64,000 bases of DNA from the NCBI GenBank assembly GCA_963765705.1, contig CAVXXJ010000011.1:434001-498000 (forward strand), given 5' to 3'. Positions 28,001-34,534 of the stretch are shown in pieces. The stretch comes from Gaiellasilicea sp963765705. GTDB lineage: Bacteria > Actinomycetota > Thermoleophilia > Gaiellales > Gaiellaceae. Each line of letters opens with the position of its first letter. Positions within the stretch are counted from its first letter, which is position 1. The position numbers were made by a program, and so were the translations under genes. A model generated the notes under the pieces. That model was not told the DNA's origin, searched no databases, and was given only the letters and a program-made list of their open reading frames with translations.

Positions 28001-28941
28001 TTCTCGGCGATCGCATCCTTCAGGTTCCATGCCTGCGGGAACCTCGACGCCTCCAGGCCCCAGTTGCCGCCGGTGCCCAGCGGGGAGCCGTCGACCCACC
28101 GTCGCTCCCACGTCCATGCGCACTTGATGAAATCGGCGCATTTCGGCTTGGTCGCTTCCGCGATCCCCTTCTCCGCGCGGCGTGGAACGACGTCCCCGAT
28201 CATCTCCGGCGACATGCTCGCGGTCTCGACCGCCGGGTTGGCGCCCAGCGACTGGAGCGCGCCCGTCAGACCGAAGAACTCGATCCCCGGAATCGGGAAC
28301 GGGAGCACGAAGCTCGGCGCGCCCACGAGCACGACGCCGAGGTCCGGAATCGCGCCGAGGATCTTGACGTTCGCCGCCTGGATCGCGGCGTTCGCCTGCG
28401 CGACGGTCGCGTCGTCGGCGAACCGCAGGAGGATGCGAGTCTTCGACACCGACAGCCCGAACTTCGGATGAACGCCCAGGTCGCCTGCCGGGAGCGGTGG
28501 GAAGGGGAGGTTCGGGAGGTGATCGTTCACGCGGGCGGACGAGGGTCCCGGGAGGCTCGTGAAGCGGACGCGCAGGCCGGCGGCTTCCGAGTGGCCGGCC
28601 GAGGAGACCGTGTAGGCGTGGTCGCCCGGGACAGGCATCCGCACGGAGAAGGCGCCCCCGGACGGGATCGGGCCGGAGTCGAAGAGGCCGCTGCCGGCGG
28701 CGACGGTGACGGGCGTCCCGCCGTCGTTCGACCAATGGACGGTCTCGCCGGCGCCGAGTTCGACCTGATCGACGTTGACGCCGTTCTCGTCGACCAACAG
28801 CCAGACGTCGGCGGCCGCGGACGGGACGAGTGCGAGCGCGACCAGGATCGCGACGAGAACGACGCGATGGCCGACTTTGACGCGTTGTGCTCCCGAGGTC
28901 AGCGTATGCCTCCGGCCATCAGCTCGCGGTTGCCGCGCCAT
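19072..28941 (-). CDS. Giant secreted multidomain S8 (subtilisin-like) protease with CAP, PKD and carboxypeptidase-regulatory repeats
   Basis: From ATG 28941 the product is 3,289 aa; an upstream ATG at 29013 is also in frame, and neither has a clear Shine-Dalgarno. A signal peptide (VVLVAILVALALVPSAAA) is followed by a cupredoxin-like stretch. The S8 domain has Asp329 in VVDVGF, His361 in HGTHVAGTIG and Ser623 in GTSMAAPH, so the triad is complete. Residues about 685-870 carry EF-hand/dockerin-like loops (FDLNGDG, HDYNGDGSLDG). Then come a PKD domain (WHWDFGDGT, ~1370), a CAP/SCP domain (~1538-1665, ENVA and GHNEAM), further Ig/PKD-like modules, seven carboxypeptidase-regulatory-like repeats (~2092-2717), two cadherin-like repeats and a last PKD. 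It is probably a secreted or surface enzyme with adhesive arms. The divergent SARP regulator is the natural candidate for its control. Confidence 0.88.
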   Translation of the reverse strand: MARQPRADGRRHTLTSGAQRVKVGHRVVLVAILVALALVPSAAADVWLLVDENGVNVDQVELGAGETVHWSNDGGTPVTVAAGSGLFDSGPIPSGGAFSVRMPVPGDHAYTVSSAGHSEAAGLRVRFTSLPGPSSARVNDHLPNLPFPPLPAGDLGVHPKFGLSVSKTRILLRFADDATVAQANAAIQAANVKILGAIPDLGVVLVGAPSFVLPFPIPGIEFFGLTGALQSLGANPAVETASMSPEMIGDVVPRRAEKGIAEATKPKCADFIKCAWTWERRWVDGSPLGTGGNWGLEASRFPQAWNLKDAIAEKAKADPAHRVRAGVVDVGFSSHPDLPTLTYRSLCATPTNCTLMTAHDHGTHVAGTIGAAWNDDASAEPGRSSGVSGANPSVEIEAVSASFAAKTDLPLAVQAMSLFLDNIAAGTIPNVRVINYSMGFDPLQRYDKLDANDNPVGERLKWWDGHPARDCGPGAHDDVLPGGDWCTPNNDDTWLASVRATGEIGREVAKKAREANVTIVQSAGNEGNKVCVPNGDELFPAADLPCDPAKGHLEPLDAKNIAVYTHSILEPEDGSDEAVIIVENIQRDRSRAESSNLNGEVSAPGTDILSTVAGGHELKTGTSMAAPHVTALVSYLLAYDPSMTPKEVKQHVLDFARPDTSGGAKARIDAYSSLVSIPGAARDLVDVNDLSPDGSRRAVLKKDGTQVADKRKVVPDGVIDMRDFRAFRDAWMTTCLLDRGGEGCPPDSVTISLNELPDNIGFDLNGDGCVVVINPVAPCTEPTPESIFPRHDYNGDGSLDGAQGNFARVPLKPDGSPASNWFEMTPMSDLGVLQSQWPSNTAETDGWGSDDLDDLMWSGDIEVHAEALHKLGAKRVEVSVEPLSGGEAVPELEFDADDAAVVTAPVETGGTTYTVNASAEIGGETVHTAPVDVTLGFGEDVRVDLCATALELTASGRLLTAGSGATVAVTATLSGCDGALDVEGRIIGFAISPAGAGHATLAPNAAFTDVAGQASTTFTTGEETGEYELTASFEVSENHELTATTTIRVGAAMKIAYIWRQQVYDWHEGGVPGLTNRWAPTPGMPDCAQVRSYCIDGFFLGLSDGDSDGFSMTRAGTISGGGSDLRLTEQVLDYDGYAAARWTKVEHEGQTSTGSDTITYRVENPTAYTDYDLGGKLRADDDADGVRLRGLKEIAELPYTHRRTGSQQNFPPELWDFYHRFMLGPRGDGSALKFHADVDRAVFFPRQQGGELGTYAYCGAATEDLTTEPGYLLIDDDDWVGNGLIGDRTKTYQDGLLPMPYGPGSVKYRWSFAAVAYYSDDDAPTLELPDCTASTEPEADFSFTPGEPGEGRVVQFTDLSKDAENDLESWHWDFGDGTTGEGETPHHLYDDNGTYTIQLTIADSQGHSASVTKQVEVRNLPPVAGLDDAVIQVGSPLRLRARSVDPGKLDKQSLGLRLTSTNPDFALVEIANAQAIHGIEVLNLLVGSYPLTLTVTDKDGATATAKALVVVTAAPAPPPPPTPPGGPTCDPNVSLDGEAQIFLDEVNAYRLQNGLVAVGASPTLTIAARRHADDMAENEFLAHEGSDGSTPHERAEDAGYTGSSTSENVARGLDTGVEVLFGWQSSVTGHNEAMLEPAWRAVGIARAQSGDGEWFWATTYGNELDCGEQAQALASFAAKIEATASFAEDEPELAYPPVPALTVSTEYPTAGRPMTFVNRSRDSAGTPIGATLSFGDGTASVELAPGESVEHAYTTNEGSLNATLDAVDAAGVHLVLNRQLYVLGPPAPELEWIGDLQGVVDGTATVGGLATDPGTDAPIAGLTLTFRIGSATASAVTGPDGRATTQLSLAGLAGGDYVARVTFAGNEEWGAAEAHITFQIVANTPPIADAGGPYVLGLGADLLLDGSRSDDQDDLDHVVSWNWDLDGDGAFDDLAGSTPRPVPWDELQSTVCGGTCVPNHAYPVALRVVDGFGVTGDDATTVSFTSDFAILLASGDAGKTLVPGASNSFSVSVIGSGGFTHPVALTVEGLPPGITATWTNNPVTPTGIAILKLTASQNAANGSFPIVVTGTGGGITHTVDDSIEVAFGLIPICTTSVTGTVRDETTGDPIEGATVRIGSLQTTTSDSGRYTLNNVPLGLNNAPRTHIVSSGKAGWFTKTTTTLAVCGATSTANLTLLARQTGRVSGRVVVGLADPNDHTPGRHVQPTNDPVPQATVHTVGVGDTDADADGRYAMDLALSTGNTPADYTLLAHAPGYWDQTKHVTVELGVPKTVDFELVRTCTARVTGGVVRWRDTGEPAAGASVRLDHGITWNTAVADANGVYRFDLDVLLGYNNSARTFPLTSSVPDGAPFGATGERSDVYLEDCGDERGADLWLNRPSANFGDVEGTLTDEETGAPLANAFVSVDGAGSVLTDANGIWRFDHVFVGFGNETTVTRSAQSSPDGYWSTSKSFELNANATAHVELVALKRRYGAVAGTVRDLVTGAPIAGASVGSCFPGSICATTGPDGSYAQSGLPLGPGNDPVNIGPTATAAGYWPQSRVGILEADETTQLDFELLKKCAPARIVGIVVNAETQQPIENAVVSSGSQAAHTNPAGRFELINIQPGAGNTPLEVDLTASASGFFSQTKRVTIFCGATIVVDFGRRETQLGTIVGTVTAGGQPLDGVFVGSEFGGSATTGADGSYRITGVPLGDLNADREWSVSIAPTGFQPQSKTVVAKANEEVRADFVLAANVAPTATPLTVATRTGESVAIQLAGTDPDGDALQFVVISQPEHGTLTDVAPALTYAPAAGYAGPDTFTFRVTDGVAVSPVVSVDITVRSANQPPVAADSTATTDEDTAVTLTFGATDPDGDTLIRTIVAGPAHGTLDGTSYMPAANYHGPDSVTFRVSDGTLMDEATVAIDVRPVNDAPTVELAPAGPVDEGASLALSASGADGDGGELAYSWQASAGGLVGNGAAATLAAADGPAEVTVSVTITDASGLHATATRIVEVRNVAPSVDAGADTTSPWGIAVAFAGSITDPSTADTAAGLAPRWAFGDGAEAAGALASHAYQRAGSYTGRLSARDRDGGEASDTRALEITRRTTQITVVGYSAGRLSAALEDVIDPATARLAGRALVFDIAGQTLAASTDSTGLAAVNIQLSEGTHAVAVRFAGDDDYLSSQGAASVVVGVAAPTGSVTGYQLQAASGGTGKLSAHYNKRRVLNGYLEWKHDGIRYVAAGFLKLEISADGHTAVLTGILTDGRPFRAELEDGGPRPQDDRMRLVVAGNALTGDGRLAAGKITIAADR

Positions 28942-29051
28942 CAACAGGGTGTGCTTATCACGGCACCCCGCGGCGCACCCTATGCGGACGACCAGTCTTG
29001 TCTCGCGCCGCAACCGAACGCCGCGGCGCGTGTGCGACGATCGGAAGGCCG

Positions 29052-31859
29052 ATGCAGCTGGCCAGCCTGATGTTTTTTATGCTCGGCCCGCTCGAGCTGC
29101 GATGCCAGGGGAACGTCGTGGCTGTGGGTGGCCGCCGGCAGCGGGCGCTCCTCGCGTTGCTGCTGTTGGGGGCGAACGACGTCGTGTCGGTGGATGCGCT
29201 CGTGGAGGGCCTGTGGGGGGAGAGCCAGCCGAAGACGGCCGCTCATTCGCTGCAGGTGTTCGTCTCCGACCTGCGGAAGGCGCTGCGGGCGGTCGGCGAG
29301 GACGGGCGGATCGTCACGCAGTCTCCGGGCTACAAGATCGAGGTGCGGCCGGGCGAGCTCGACCTGGAGCGGTTCGAGCAGCTGGCGGGCGACGGCCGCG
29401 CCGCGCTCGCCGGCGGGGAGCCGGCCGCTGCGGCGGAGATGCTTCGCGAGGGATTGGCGCTCTGGCGGGGCGAACCGCTGGCCGACTTCGCGTACGAGCC
29501 GTTCGCGCAGGCGACCGTGGCGCGGCTGGAGGAGCTGCGCCTGTCCGTGCTCGAGGACCGGGTGGCGGCCGATCTCGCGCTGGGCAGGCACGCTGAGCTC
29601 GTCGGTGAGCTCGAGCAGCTCGTGGCGGAGCATCCGTTCCGGGAGGGTCTGTCCGCCCATCTGATCCTGGCGCTCTACCGGGCGGGCCGGCAGTCGGAGG
29701 CGCTCGCGGCCTATCAGGCGACGAGAAAGCTGCTGCTCGACGAGCTCGGGATCGATCCGATGCCGGAGCTGCAGGAGCTGGAGCGCGCGATCCTGGTCCA
29801 GGACCCGCGTCTCGAGCTGGAGGTGCTCGAGGATCCGGAGTGGCGCGAGGGCAGCGGCCTGCCTCGCCCACCGACGCCGCTCGTCGGCAGGGATCGGGAG
29901 CTGGCGGAGCTGGTGCAGCTCCTGGGCTCGGAGCGGCTCGTGACCGTCACCGGTCCCGGAGGGATCGGCAAGACGCGCCTCGCCCTTGCCGTCAGCGTCC
30001 GGCTCGAGGCGAGCTTCCCGGACGGAGCGACGTTCGTCCAGCTCGCCTCGCTCGCCGACCCGGCGCTCGTGCCCGCAACGATCGCGCTCGCGCTCCAGGT
30101 GGAGGACACGGCTGCCGCCGAGCCCGGAGAGGCGGTGATCGAGGCGATCGGGCAGAAGGAGCTGCTGCTTTGCCTGGACAACCTGGAGCAGCTGCTGGAG
30201 GCGGCTCCCTTCATCGGAGAGCTGCTCGCGCGGTGCCCCGGCGTGCGGGTGCTCGTCACGAGCCGGTCGCCGCTCAAGCTGTCGGGCGAGCGGGAGTACC
30301 CGCTGCCGCCCTTGCAGGCCGACGAGGCGCTCGAGCTGTTCGTCGCCCGCGCCCGCGCCATCTCGCCCGGCCTCTCCGCTGCGGAGCACGAGGAGACGAT
30401 TCGCGCGATCTGCGAGCGCCTCGACCGGCTGCCGCTCGCTCTCGAGCTCGCCGCCGGCCGCATCCGCCTGCTCTCGCCGCCAGGGGTCCTTGCGCGGCTC
30501 GAGCAGACGCTCCCGCTGCTCACCGGCGGACCGCGTGACCTTCCCGAGCGCCAGCAGACCCTGCGCGCCGCGATCGACTGGAGCTATCAGCTGCTCGACC
30601 CGGCCGAGCAGCGTCTGTTCCGCGAGGTCGCGGTCTTTCTCGGCGGTTTCGATCTCGACGCGGTCGTGGGCGTGTCGGAGCAGGACGAGCTCGAGCTTCT
30701 CGACCCGCTGTCGGCGCTGATCGAGCACAGCCTGGTCCGTCGCAGGGAGCAGAACGGAGAGCCGCGCTTCTTCCTGCTCGAGACGATTCGGGAGTTCGCC
30801 GCAGAGCAGCTCGAAGCGTCGGAGGAGGCGGACGGGACACGGCGTCGCCACGCCGAGTACTACCTCGCGTTCGCCGAGCCAGGATCACTGGCGTTCGACA
30901 GCGACGAGCTCACCGCCTGGCTGTCGCGGGCCGAGCGCGATCGCGCGAACCTCCGGGCAGCCCTCGGCTGGCTGATCGAGCAGGGCACGGCCGACCAGGC
31001 GCTTCAGCTCGGGCGCCGCCTGTCCTCGCTGTGGATCCATCGGGGGCCGCTCTCGGAAGGCAGCCAGTGGCTGGAGCGTGTGCTCGCCCGGTCCGGCGGC
31101 GACGGGTCGCTGCGCGCTGCTGCGCTCGGACGAGCCGGGCTGATCGCGAGCCAGCGTGGCCTCTACGAGGACGCGAAGCGACTGCTGTCCGGCAGTCTCG
31201 GGTTCTGGCGGCGGGCCGACGCGCCGCGCGAGCTCGCGAGCGACCTGATCAGGCTTGGCGTCGTCACGAGCGCCGCGGGCGACTTCGACGGCGCGCGCGC
31301 AGCCTTCGAGGAGGCCGGCGAGCTCGGCCGGCAGCTCGACGACAAGCGGCTCACGAGTTCGGCGCTGAACAATCTCGGGGAGATCGCGAGGCTCGCAGGC
31401 GACCTCGCCGCGGCCCGGGCGTTCTACGAGGAGAGCCTCGAGCTCGAGCTCGAGCGCAACAGCGGCTACGCGATCGCCCTCAGGCGGTTGAATCTCGGCG
31501 GCCTCGCGCTCGAAGAGGGGGACGACGTGCAGGCGGAGCGTCACGTCCTGGCTGCACTCGAGTCGTCGCTCGCGATCGCAGCCGACGACACGACGATCAC
31601 GTGCATCGAGGTGATGGCGGCGGTCGCCGCGCGCCGTGGCGATGCGGTCCGTGCCGCCCAGTTGCTCGGCGCGGCCGAGGAGCAGCGCGAGCAGCTCGGG
31701 TTCGTCATTCCGGCGAGCGAACGGCCGCTGCTCGATACCACGGCGGCGCTGATCGACGCCCGGCTCGATCCTGGCGGCCGCGCCGCCGCGCACGCGCAGG
31801 GACGGGCGCTGACGCTGGAAGAGGCGGTCGAGTCCGCGCGGGCACTGAGCGGCCACTGA
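29052..31859 (+). CDS. AfsR/SARP-type transcriptional regulator with NB-ARC and TPR domains
   Basis: This 935-residue regulator starts at ATG 29052 or at the next two in-frame ATGs (29070, 29079), the last giving MLGPLELR. Residues 10-100 are the OmpR-like winged-helix DNA-binding domain (RRQRALLALLLLGAND, LRKALRAVG). The BTAD domain follows to about 250 (LDLERFEQLAGDGRAAL, REGLSAHLILALYRAGR). The NB-ARC ATPase has its P-loop GPGGIGKT at 301 and LLCLDNLEQLL as Walker B. The C-terminal half is TPR-like helical repeats (AGLIASQRGLYEDAKRLL onward). Such proteins act as signal-integrating activators of nearby genes. It is divergent from the giant protease gene (about 110 bases apart) and upstream of two small exported proteins, either of which could be its target. 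Confidence 0.9.
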   Translation: MQLASLMFFMLGPLELRCQGNVVAVGGRRQRALLALLLLGANDVVSVDALVEGLWGESQPKTAAHSLQVFVSDLRKALRAVGEDGRIVTQSPGYKIEVRPGELDLERFEQLAGDGRAALAGGEPAAAAEMLREGLALWRGEPLADFAYEPFAQATVARLEELRLSVLEDRVAADLALGRHAELVGELEQLVAEHPFREGLSAHLILALYRAGRQSEALAAYQATRKLLLDELGIDPMPELQELERAILVQDPRLELEVLEDPEWREGSGLPRPPTPLVGRDRELAELVQLLGSERLVTVTGPGGIGKTRLALAVSVRLEASFPDGATFVQLASLADPALVPATIALALQVEDTAAAEPGEAVIEAIGQKELLLCLDNLEQLLEAAPFIGELLARCPGVRVLVTSRSPLKLSGEREYPLPPLQADEALELFVARARAISPGLSAAEHEETIRAICERLDRLPLALELAAGRIRLLSPPGVLARLEQTLPLLTGGPRDLPERQQTLRAAIDWSYQLLDPAEQRLFREVAVFLGGFDLDAVVGVSEQDELELLDPLSALIEHSLVRRREQNGEPRFFLLETIREFAAEQLEASEEADGTRRRHAEYYLAFAEPGSLAFDSDELTAWLSRAERDRANLRAALGWLIEQGTADQALQLGRRLSSLWIHRGPLSEGSQWLERVLARSGGDGSLRAAALGRAGLIASQRGLYEDAKRLLSGSLGFWRRADAPRELASDLIRLGVVTSAAGDFDGARAAFEEAGELGRQLDDKRLTSSALNNLGEIARLAGDLAAARAFYEESLELELERNSGYAIALRRLNLGGLALEEGDDVQAERHVLAALESSLAIAADDTTITCIEVMAAVAARRGDAVRAAQLLGAAEEQREQLGFVIPASERPLLDTTAALIDARLDPGGRAAAHAQGRALTLEEAVESARALSGH

Positions 31860-31933
31860 GCATTTACTGAGCGCCCTCCTCGATCCTCGTCTCATCGGCC
31901 GCGTCGGGTGGCCCGGAGCTAGGGGAGGAAGAC

Positions 31934-32521
31934 ATGAAGCGCACCATGATTCTCGGACTGATCGCCCTCGTTGCCGCAACGGTCTCGCTGACGGCAGCCG
32001 GCACCGCGTCGGCGGCGGCGAGCTGGAAGCTCTGGCAGACCGACGGTGACCGTTGCTGGGACAGCACCACGCTGGACGCGAACTACAACGGCAACTACGA
32101 GGTGGCGCTGTTCGACCTGGACAACGACTGCCGCTGGGACACGAAGATCTGGAACTCGGCCTACGGCGACGACTTCGCCGAGTCGCTGATCTACGACATG
32201 AACGAGGACGGCCGCTGGGAGATCTGGCTGGCCGACAACAACCAGCGGGTCGGCTTCGACGTCGTGTACTTCGACGACAACGCCGACGGGTATTACGACC
32301 GCTGGACGCCGATGCCGAGTGCTGCCGTGGGCCGGTCGATGTCGCTCGCCGAAGTGCTCGGACAGGGCTCGTTCGGTGGCACGATCCGGCAGAGCGGCGC
32401 GATGGGCCTGGTCACGATGCTGGCCGGCTACTCGCGGACGGCGGCCTGGTCGCCCGCCGATTACGACAAGGACGGCTGCCCCGACGGTCAGGACACCAAC
32501 AACTATCGGAACGGCTGCTGA
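31934..32521 (+). CDS. Small exported Asp-rich protein, probably calcium binding, function unknown
   Basis: An excellent ribosome-binding site (aggggaggaa) precedes ATG 31934. The 195-residue product begins with a signal peptide (MILGLIALVAATVSLTAAG, cleavage after ASA). It then has repeated Asp-rich loops of EF-hand/thrombospondin-3 type: FDLDNDCRWD, YDMNEDGRWE, FDDNADGYYDR and, near the end, DYDKDGCPDGQDTNN. The spacing suggests three beta-rich repeats of about 35 residues, each with a Ca-binding loop, then a closing loop with a Cys pair. I do not recognise a family. It may be a structural or adhesion protein. It lies 74 bases after the SARP regulator and ends at a strong hairpin. Confidence 0.75.
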   Translation: MKRTMILGLIALVAATVSLTAAGTASAAASWKLWQTDGDRCWDSTTLDANYNGNYEVALFDLDNDCRWDTKIWNSAYGDDFAESLIYDMNEDGRWEIWLADNNQRVGFDVVYFDDNADGYYDRWTPMPSAAVGRSMSLAEVLGQGSFGGTIRQSGAMGLVTMLAGYSRTAAWSPADYDKDGCPDGQDTNNYRNGC

Positions 32522-32558
32522 GCTTCGACCCGACTCCCCCGGCTCACCCGAATCGACG

Positions 32559-32580
32559 AGGGCCCGCTCCGGCGGGCCCT
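32559..32580 (+). terminator. Terminator hairpin after the Asp-rich protein gene
   Basis: Arms agggcccgc (32559-32567) and gcgggccct (32572-32580) enclose a tccg loop, followed by ttgcc. The 9-bp all-GC-core stem lies 38 bases after the stop at 32521. Confidence 0.7.
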
Positions 32581-32698
32581 TGCCATGCGTCGGAACGTTG
32601 AGATCTCGCGCGTCCGGTCGTACACTCGCCCGAATAGCCGAACTGAACGCGGCCAACCGCGTACTACTTGCGTCGCGGTCGCAGAAGCGAGGGCAACG

Positions 32699-33298
32699 AT
32701 GAGCACGAAGATCGGCAGGAATCTCCGGTGGCGGTTCTCGATCGCCGCGGTGATGGCTCTCGGCGCGGCGGCGACACTCGCCCCGTCCACGGCCGCCACG
32801 CATGGCCAGCCGGGGAAGCAACACTCGTTCCGAGGGTTCGTGCAGGGCTTCGTCACGGTGGAATTCGCGCCGGGCTTCCCGTTCGTCCGCAGCACGTTCG
32901 GCGGTCGGTGCTCGACGCCGTCGGACTGGGTCGCCCACTGGAGCGGCACCGGGACGTCGAGTCACACCGGCAAGATCACGGCATTCGGCAGCGACTGCGA
33001 CCGCGTCGATCTTGCGACCGGGAATCTCGTGTACGACGACGGCATCATCACGGAGTACGGCGCGAACGGCGATTACATCTTCGCCACGTACACCAACGGC
33101 CGCGGGACGCTCGGCGGCAGAATCACCGACGACTGGACGATCACCGGCGGCACGGGTCGATTCGCGGGTGCGACAGGGCAGGGCACCGAGGACTTCATCC
33201 TTCTCGCACCGCCGTCGTTCGACGGCAAGCCGCTGCCGTTCATCAACCCGTGGGAGGGCTGGATCTCGTACGACGCCTCGAAGAAGGGGCAGAAGTAA
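32699..33298 (+). CDS. Exported protein of unknown function (allene-oxide-cyclase-like barrel suspected)
   Basis: I chose ATG 32699, which follows gaggg about seven bases upstream and opens a signal peptide (FSIAAVMALGAAATLAPS), giving 199 aa. The remainder has strands such as GKITAFGSDCDRVDL, GDYIFATYTNGRGTLGG and ITGGTGRFAGATGQG. The last pattern (GGTGRFAGATG) is typical of secreted beta-barrel proteins related to allene oxide cyclase and to several lipocalin-like families. Two cysteines (GGRCSTP, SDCDRV) may form a disulfide. It stands alone between a terminator and a convergent operon. Function is unknown. Confidence 0.72.
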   Translation: MSTKIGRNLRWRFSIAAVMALGAAATLAPSTAATHGQPGKQHSFRGFVQGFVTVEFAPGFPFVRSTFGGRCSTPSDWVAHWSGTGTSSHTGKITAFGSDCDRVDLATGNLVYDDGIITEYGANGDYIFATYTNGRGTLGGRITDDWTITGGTGRFAGATGQGTEDFILLAPPSFDGKPLPFINPWEGWISYDASKKGQK

Positions 33299-33308
33299 CG
33301 ACGTCGGC

Positions 33309-33764
33309 CTAGATCAGCGTCTCCGCGTAGGCCTTGAGCGCGAGCAGGGTGCGTTCGCTCTCGCGCCGAAATGTGCGGACCAGCAGCGGTTGGAAGAGCT
33401 TCAGCGACCGGGGGATCCCGAGCGTCACGACGCGCTTGACGTGCGTGGACTCCGACCCTGTCGGCGTGAGCGTGTAGCGCAACGTTGCGTCGACGGTTCC
33501 GACGTGCAGCGGCATGGTCAGGGGCTGGTGGCAGGTGAGCTTCGTCGGGCGCTCGAGCTCGGTGACCGTTCCGTTTCGAACGCCGGCCGGCCCGGGCTCG
33601 CGATAGGTGGTTCCGAGCGTGACCGGGTCCGAGGAGATCTCGCCGGTGCCGCGGAACACCGAAGACTTCGTCAGCCAGCGATCCTGGCCGCGGAAGTCGA
33701 TGATCACGTCGAAGATCGTCTCTGCCGAGCGCTGGACGTCCGCTTCCGACGCGATGTCGATCAT
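33309..33764 (-). CDS. SRPBCC-family protein (START-like/polyketide-cyclase fold)
   Basis: This 151-residue protein shows the SRPBCC pattern: DVQRSAETIFDVIIDFRGQDRWL at the start, the central strands VTELERPTKLTCHQ and LRYTLTPTGSESTHVKRVV, and the long C-terminal helix ESERTLLALKAYAETLI. Members bind hydrophobic ligands or act as simple cyclases or dehydratases. The start ATG 33764 overlaps the stop of the upstream epimerase gene by four bases (ATGA), so both are made from one transcript. Ligand unknown. Confidence 0.82.
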   Translation of the reverse strand: MIDIASEADVQRSAETIFDVIIDFRGQDRWLTKSSVFRGTGEISSDPVTLGTTYREPGPAGVRNGTVTELERPTKLTCHQPLTMPLHVGTVDATLRYTLTPTGSESTHVKRVVTLGIPRSLKLFQPLLVRTFRRESERTLLALKAYAETLI

Positions 33765-34531
33765 GGCGCGGCGGCGTCCTGCGGCTCCCAGCCGAGCAGC
33801 TCGCGCGCGTGGGTCAGATCCCAGAACCGGCGCTCGTTCCCGGAGACGCCGTAAACGACGGCCCAGTCGACGTCCTCGGCGTCGAGGCACGCGGCGATCA
33901 GCTCGGCGCAGTCGCGCCGGCTCAGCCAGACAGCGCGCAGCCGGTTCCGCTGCCCTTCGGCGTCGAGGTCGATCAGCGGCGAGGTGGCCGGTACGGTCGG
34001 GTCGTCGTTCTCCCGGACGGCGCCGATCCGCAGGCAGAAGACGCGGAGGCCGTAGCGCTCCATGTACATGCGTCCGAGCGCCTCTCCGTACGCCTTCGAG
34101 ACGCCGTACAGCGAGTCGGGCCGGATCTCCGCCGTGTGGTCGTAGCTCCGCTCGTCGACGGGGTCGTAGAGCGCGGGCGCTCCGTCGAGCTCGTACATGC
34201 CGATCGTGTGGTTCGAGGAGGCGAAGACGATGCGGGACAGCCCGGCCCGGTGCGCGGCCTCGAAGACGTTGTAGGTGCCGACGATGTTGTTGTGGAGGAC
34301 GTCCTCCCAGGGCGCCTCGAGGTCCGCCGACGCCGCCAGGTGAACGACCGCGTCGACGTTCTCGAACGCCGGCTGGATCGCCTCGAGGTCGGCGATGTCG
34401 GCGACGTGGCTCGGAAACTCCTGCGGCGTCAGCGTCAGCGACGCCAGCTCGTACCGGTCGCCGAGATGCTCCCTCACCGCGGTGCCGATCGTCCCCTCGG
34501 CGCCCGTGACGAGGACGCGGCGTGCTCCCAT
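33761..34531 (-). CDS. NAD-dependent epimerase/dehydratase, uronate-dehydrogenase-like
   Basis: This extended SDR of 256 aa has the glycine motif VTGAEGTIG at residues 8-16, the DxxD-type VADIADLEAIQPAF, the catalytic serine region IVFASSNHTIGMYE and the YxxxK motif in SLYGVSKAYGEALG. The short length and the SSNH/Y-x3-K pattern resemble bacterial uronate dehydrogenases, which oxidise galacturonate or glucuronate to the aldarolactone with NAD. Its neighbours are a sugar isomerase/epimerase and, across a divergent promoter, glcDEF, so a sugar-acid route is reasonable. UDP-sugar epimerase activity is less likely, given the length. Confidence 0.8.
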   Translation of the reverse strand: MGARRVLVTGAEGTIGTAVREHLGDRYELASLTLTPQEFPSHVADIADLEAIQPAFENVDAVVHLAASADLEAPWEDVLHNNIVGTYNVFEAAHRAGLSRIVFASSNHTIGMYELDGAPALYDPVDERSYDHTAEIRPDSLYGVSKAYGEALGRMYMERYGLRVFCLRIGAVRENDDPTVPATSPLIDLDAEGQRNRLRAVWLSRRDCAELIAACLDAEDVDWAVVYGVSGNERRFWDLTHARELLGWEPQDAAAP

Positions 34532-34534
34532 GCC

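Noticed and set aside
19072..29013. Use of ATG 29013 as start of the giant protein
   Set aside because: It adds 24 residues before the signal peptide. ATG 28941 gives a more normal n-region, although neither has a Shine-Dalgarno.
28980..30851. 623-codon minus-strand ORF opposite the SARP gene
   Set aside because: Antisense shadow in GC-rich coding DNA with no recognisable domain.
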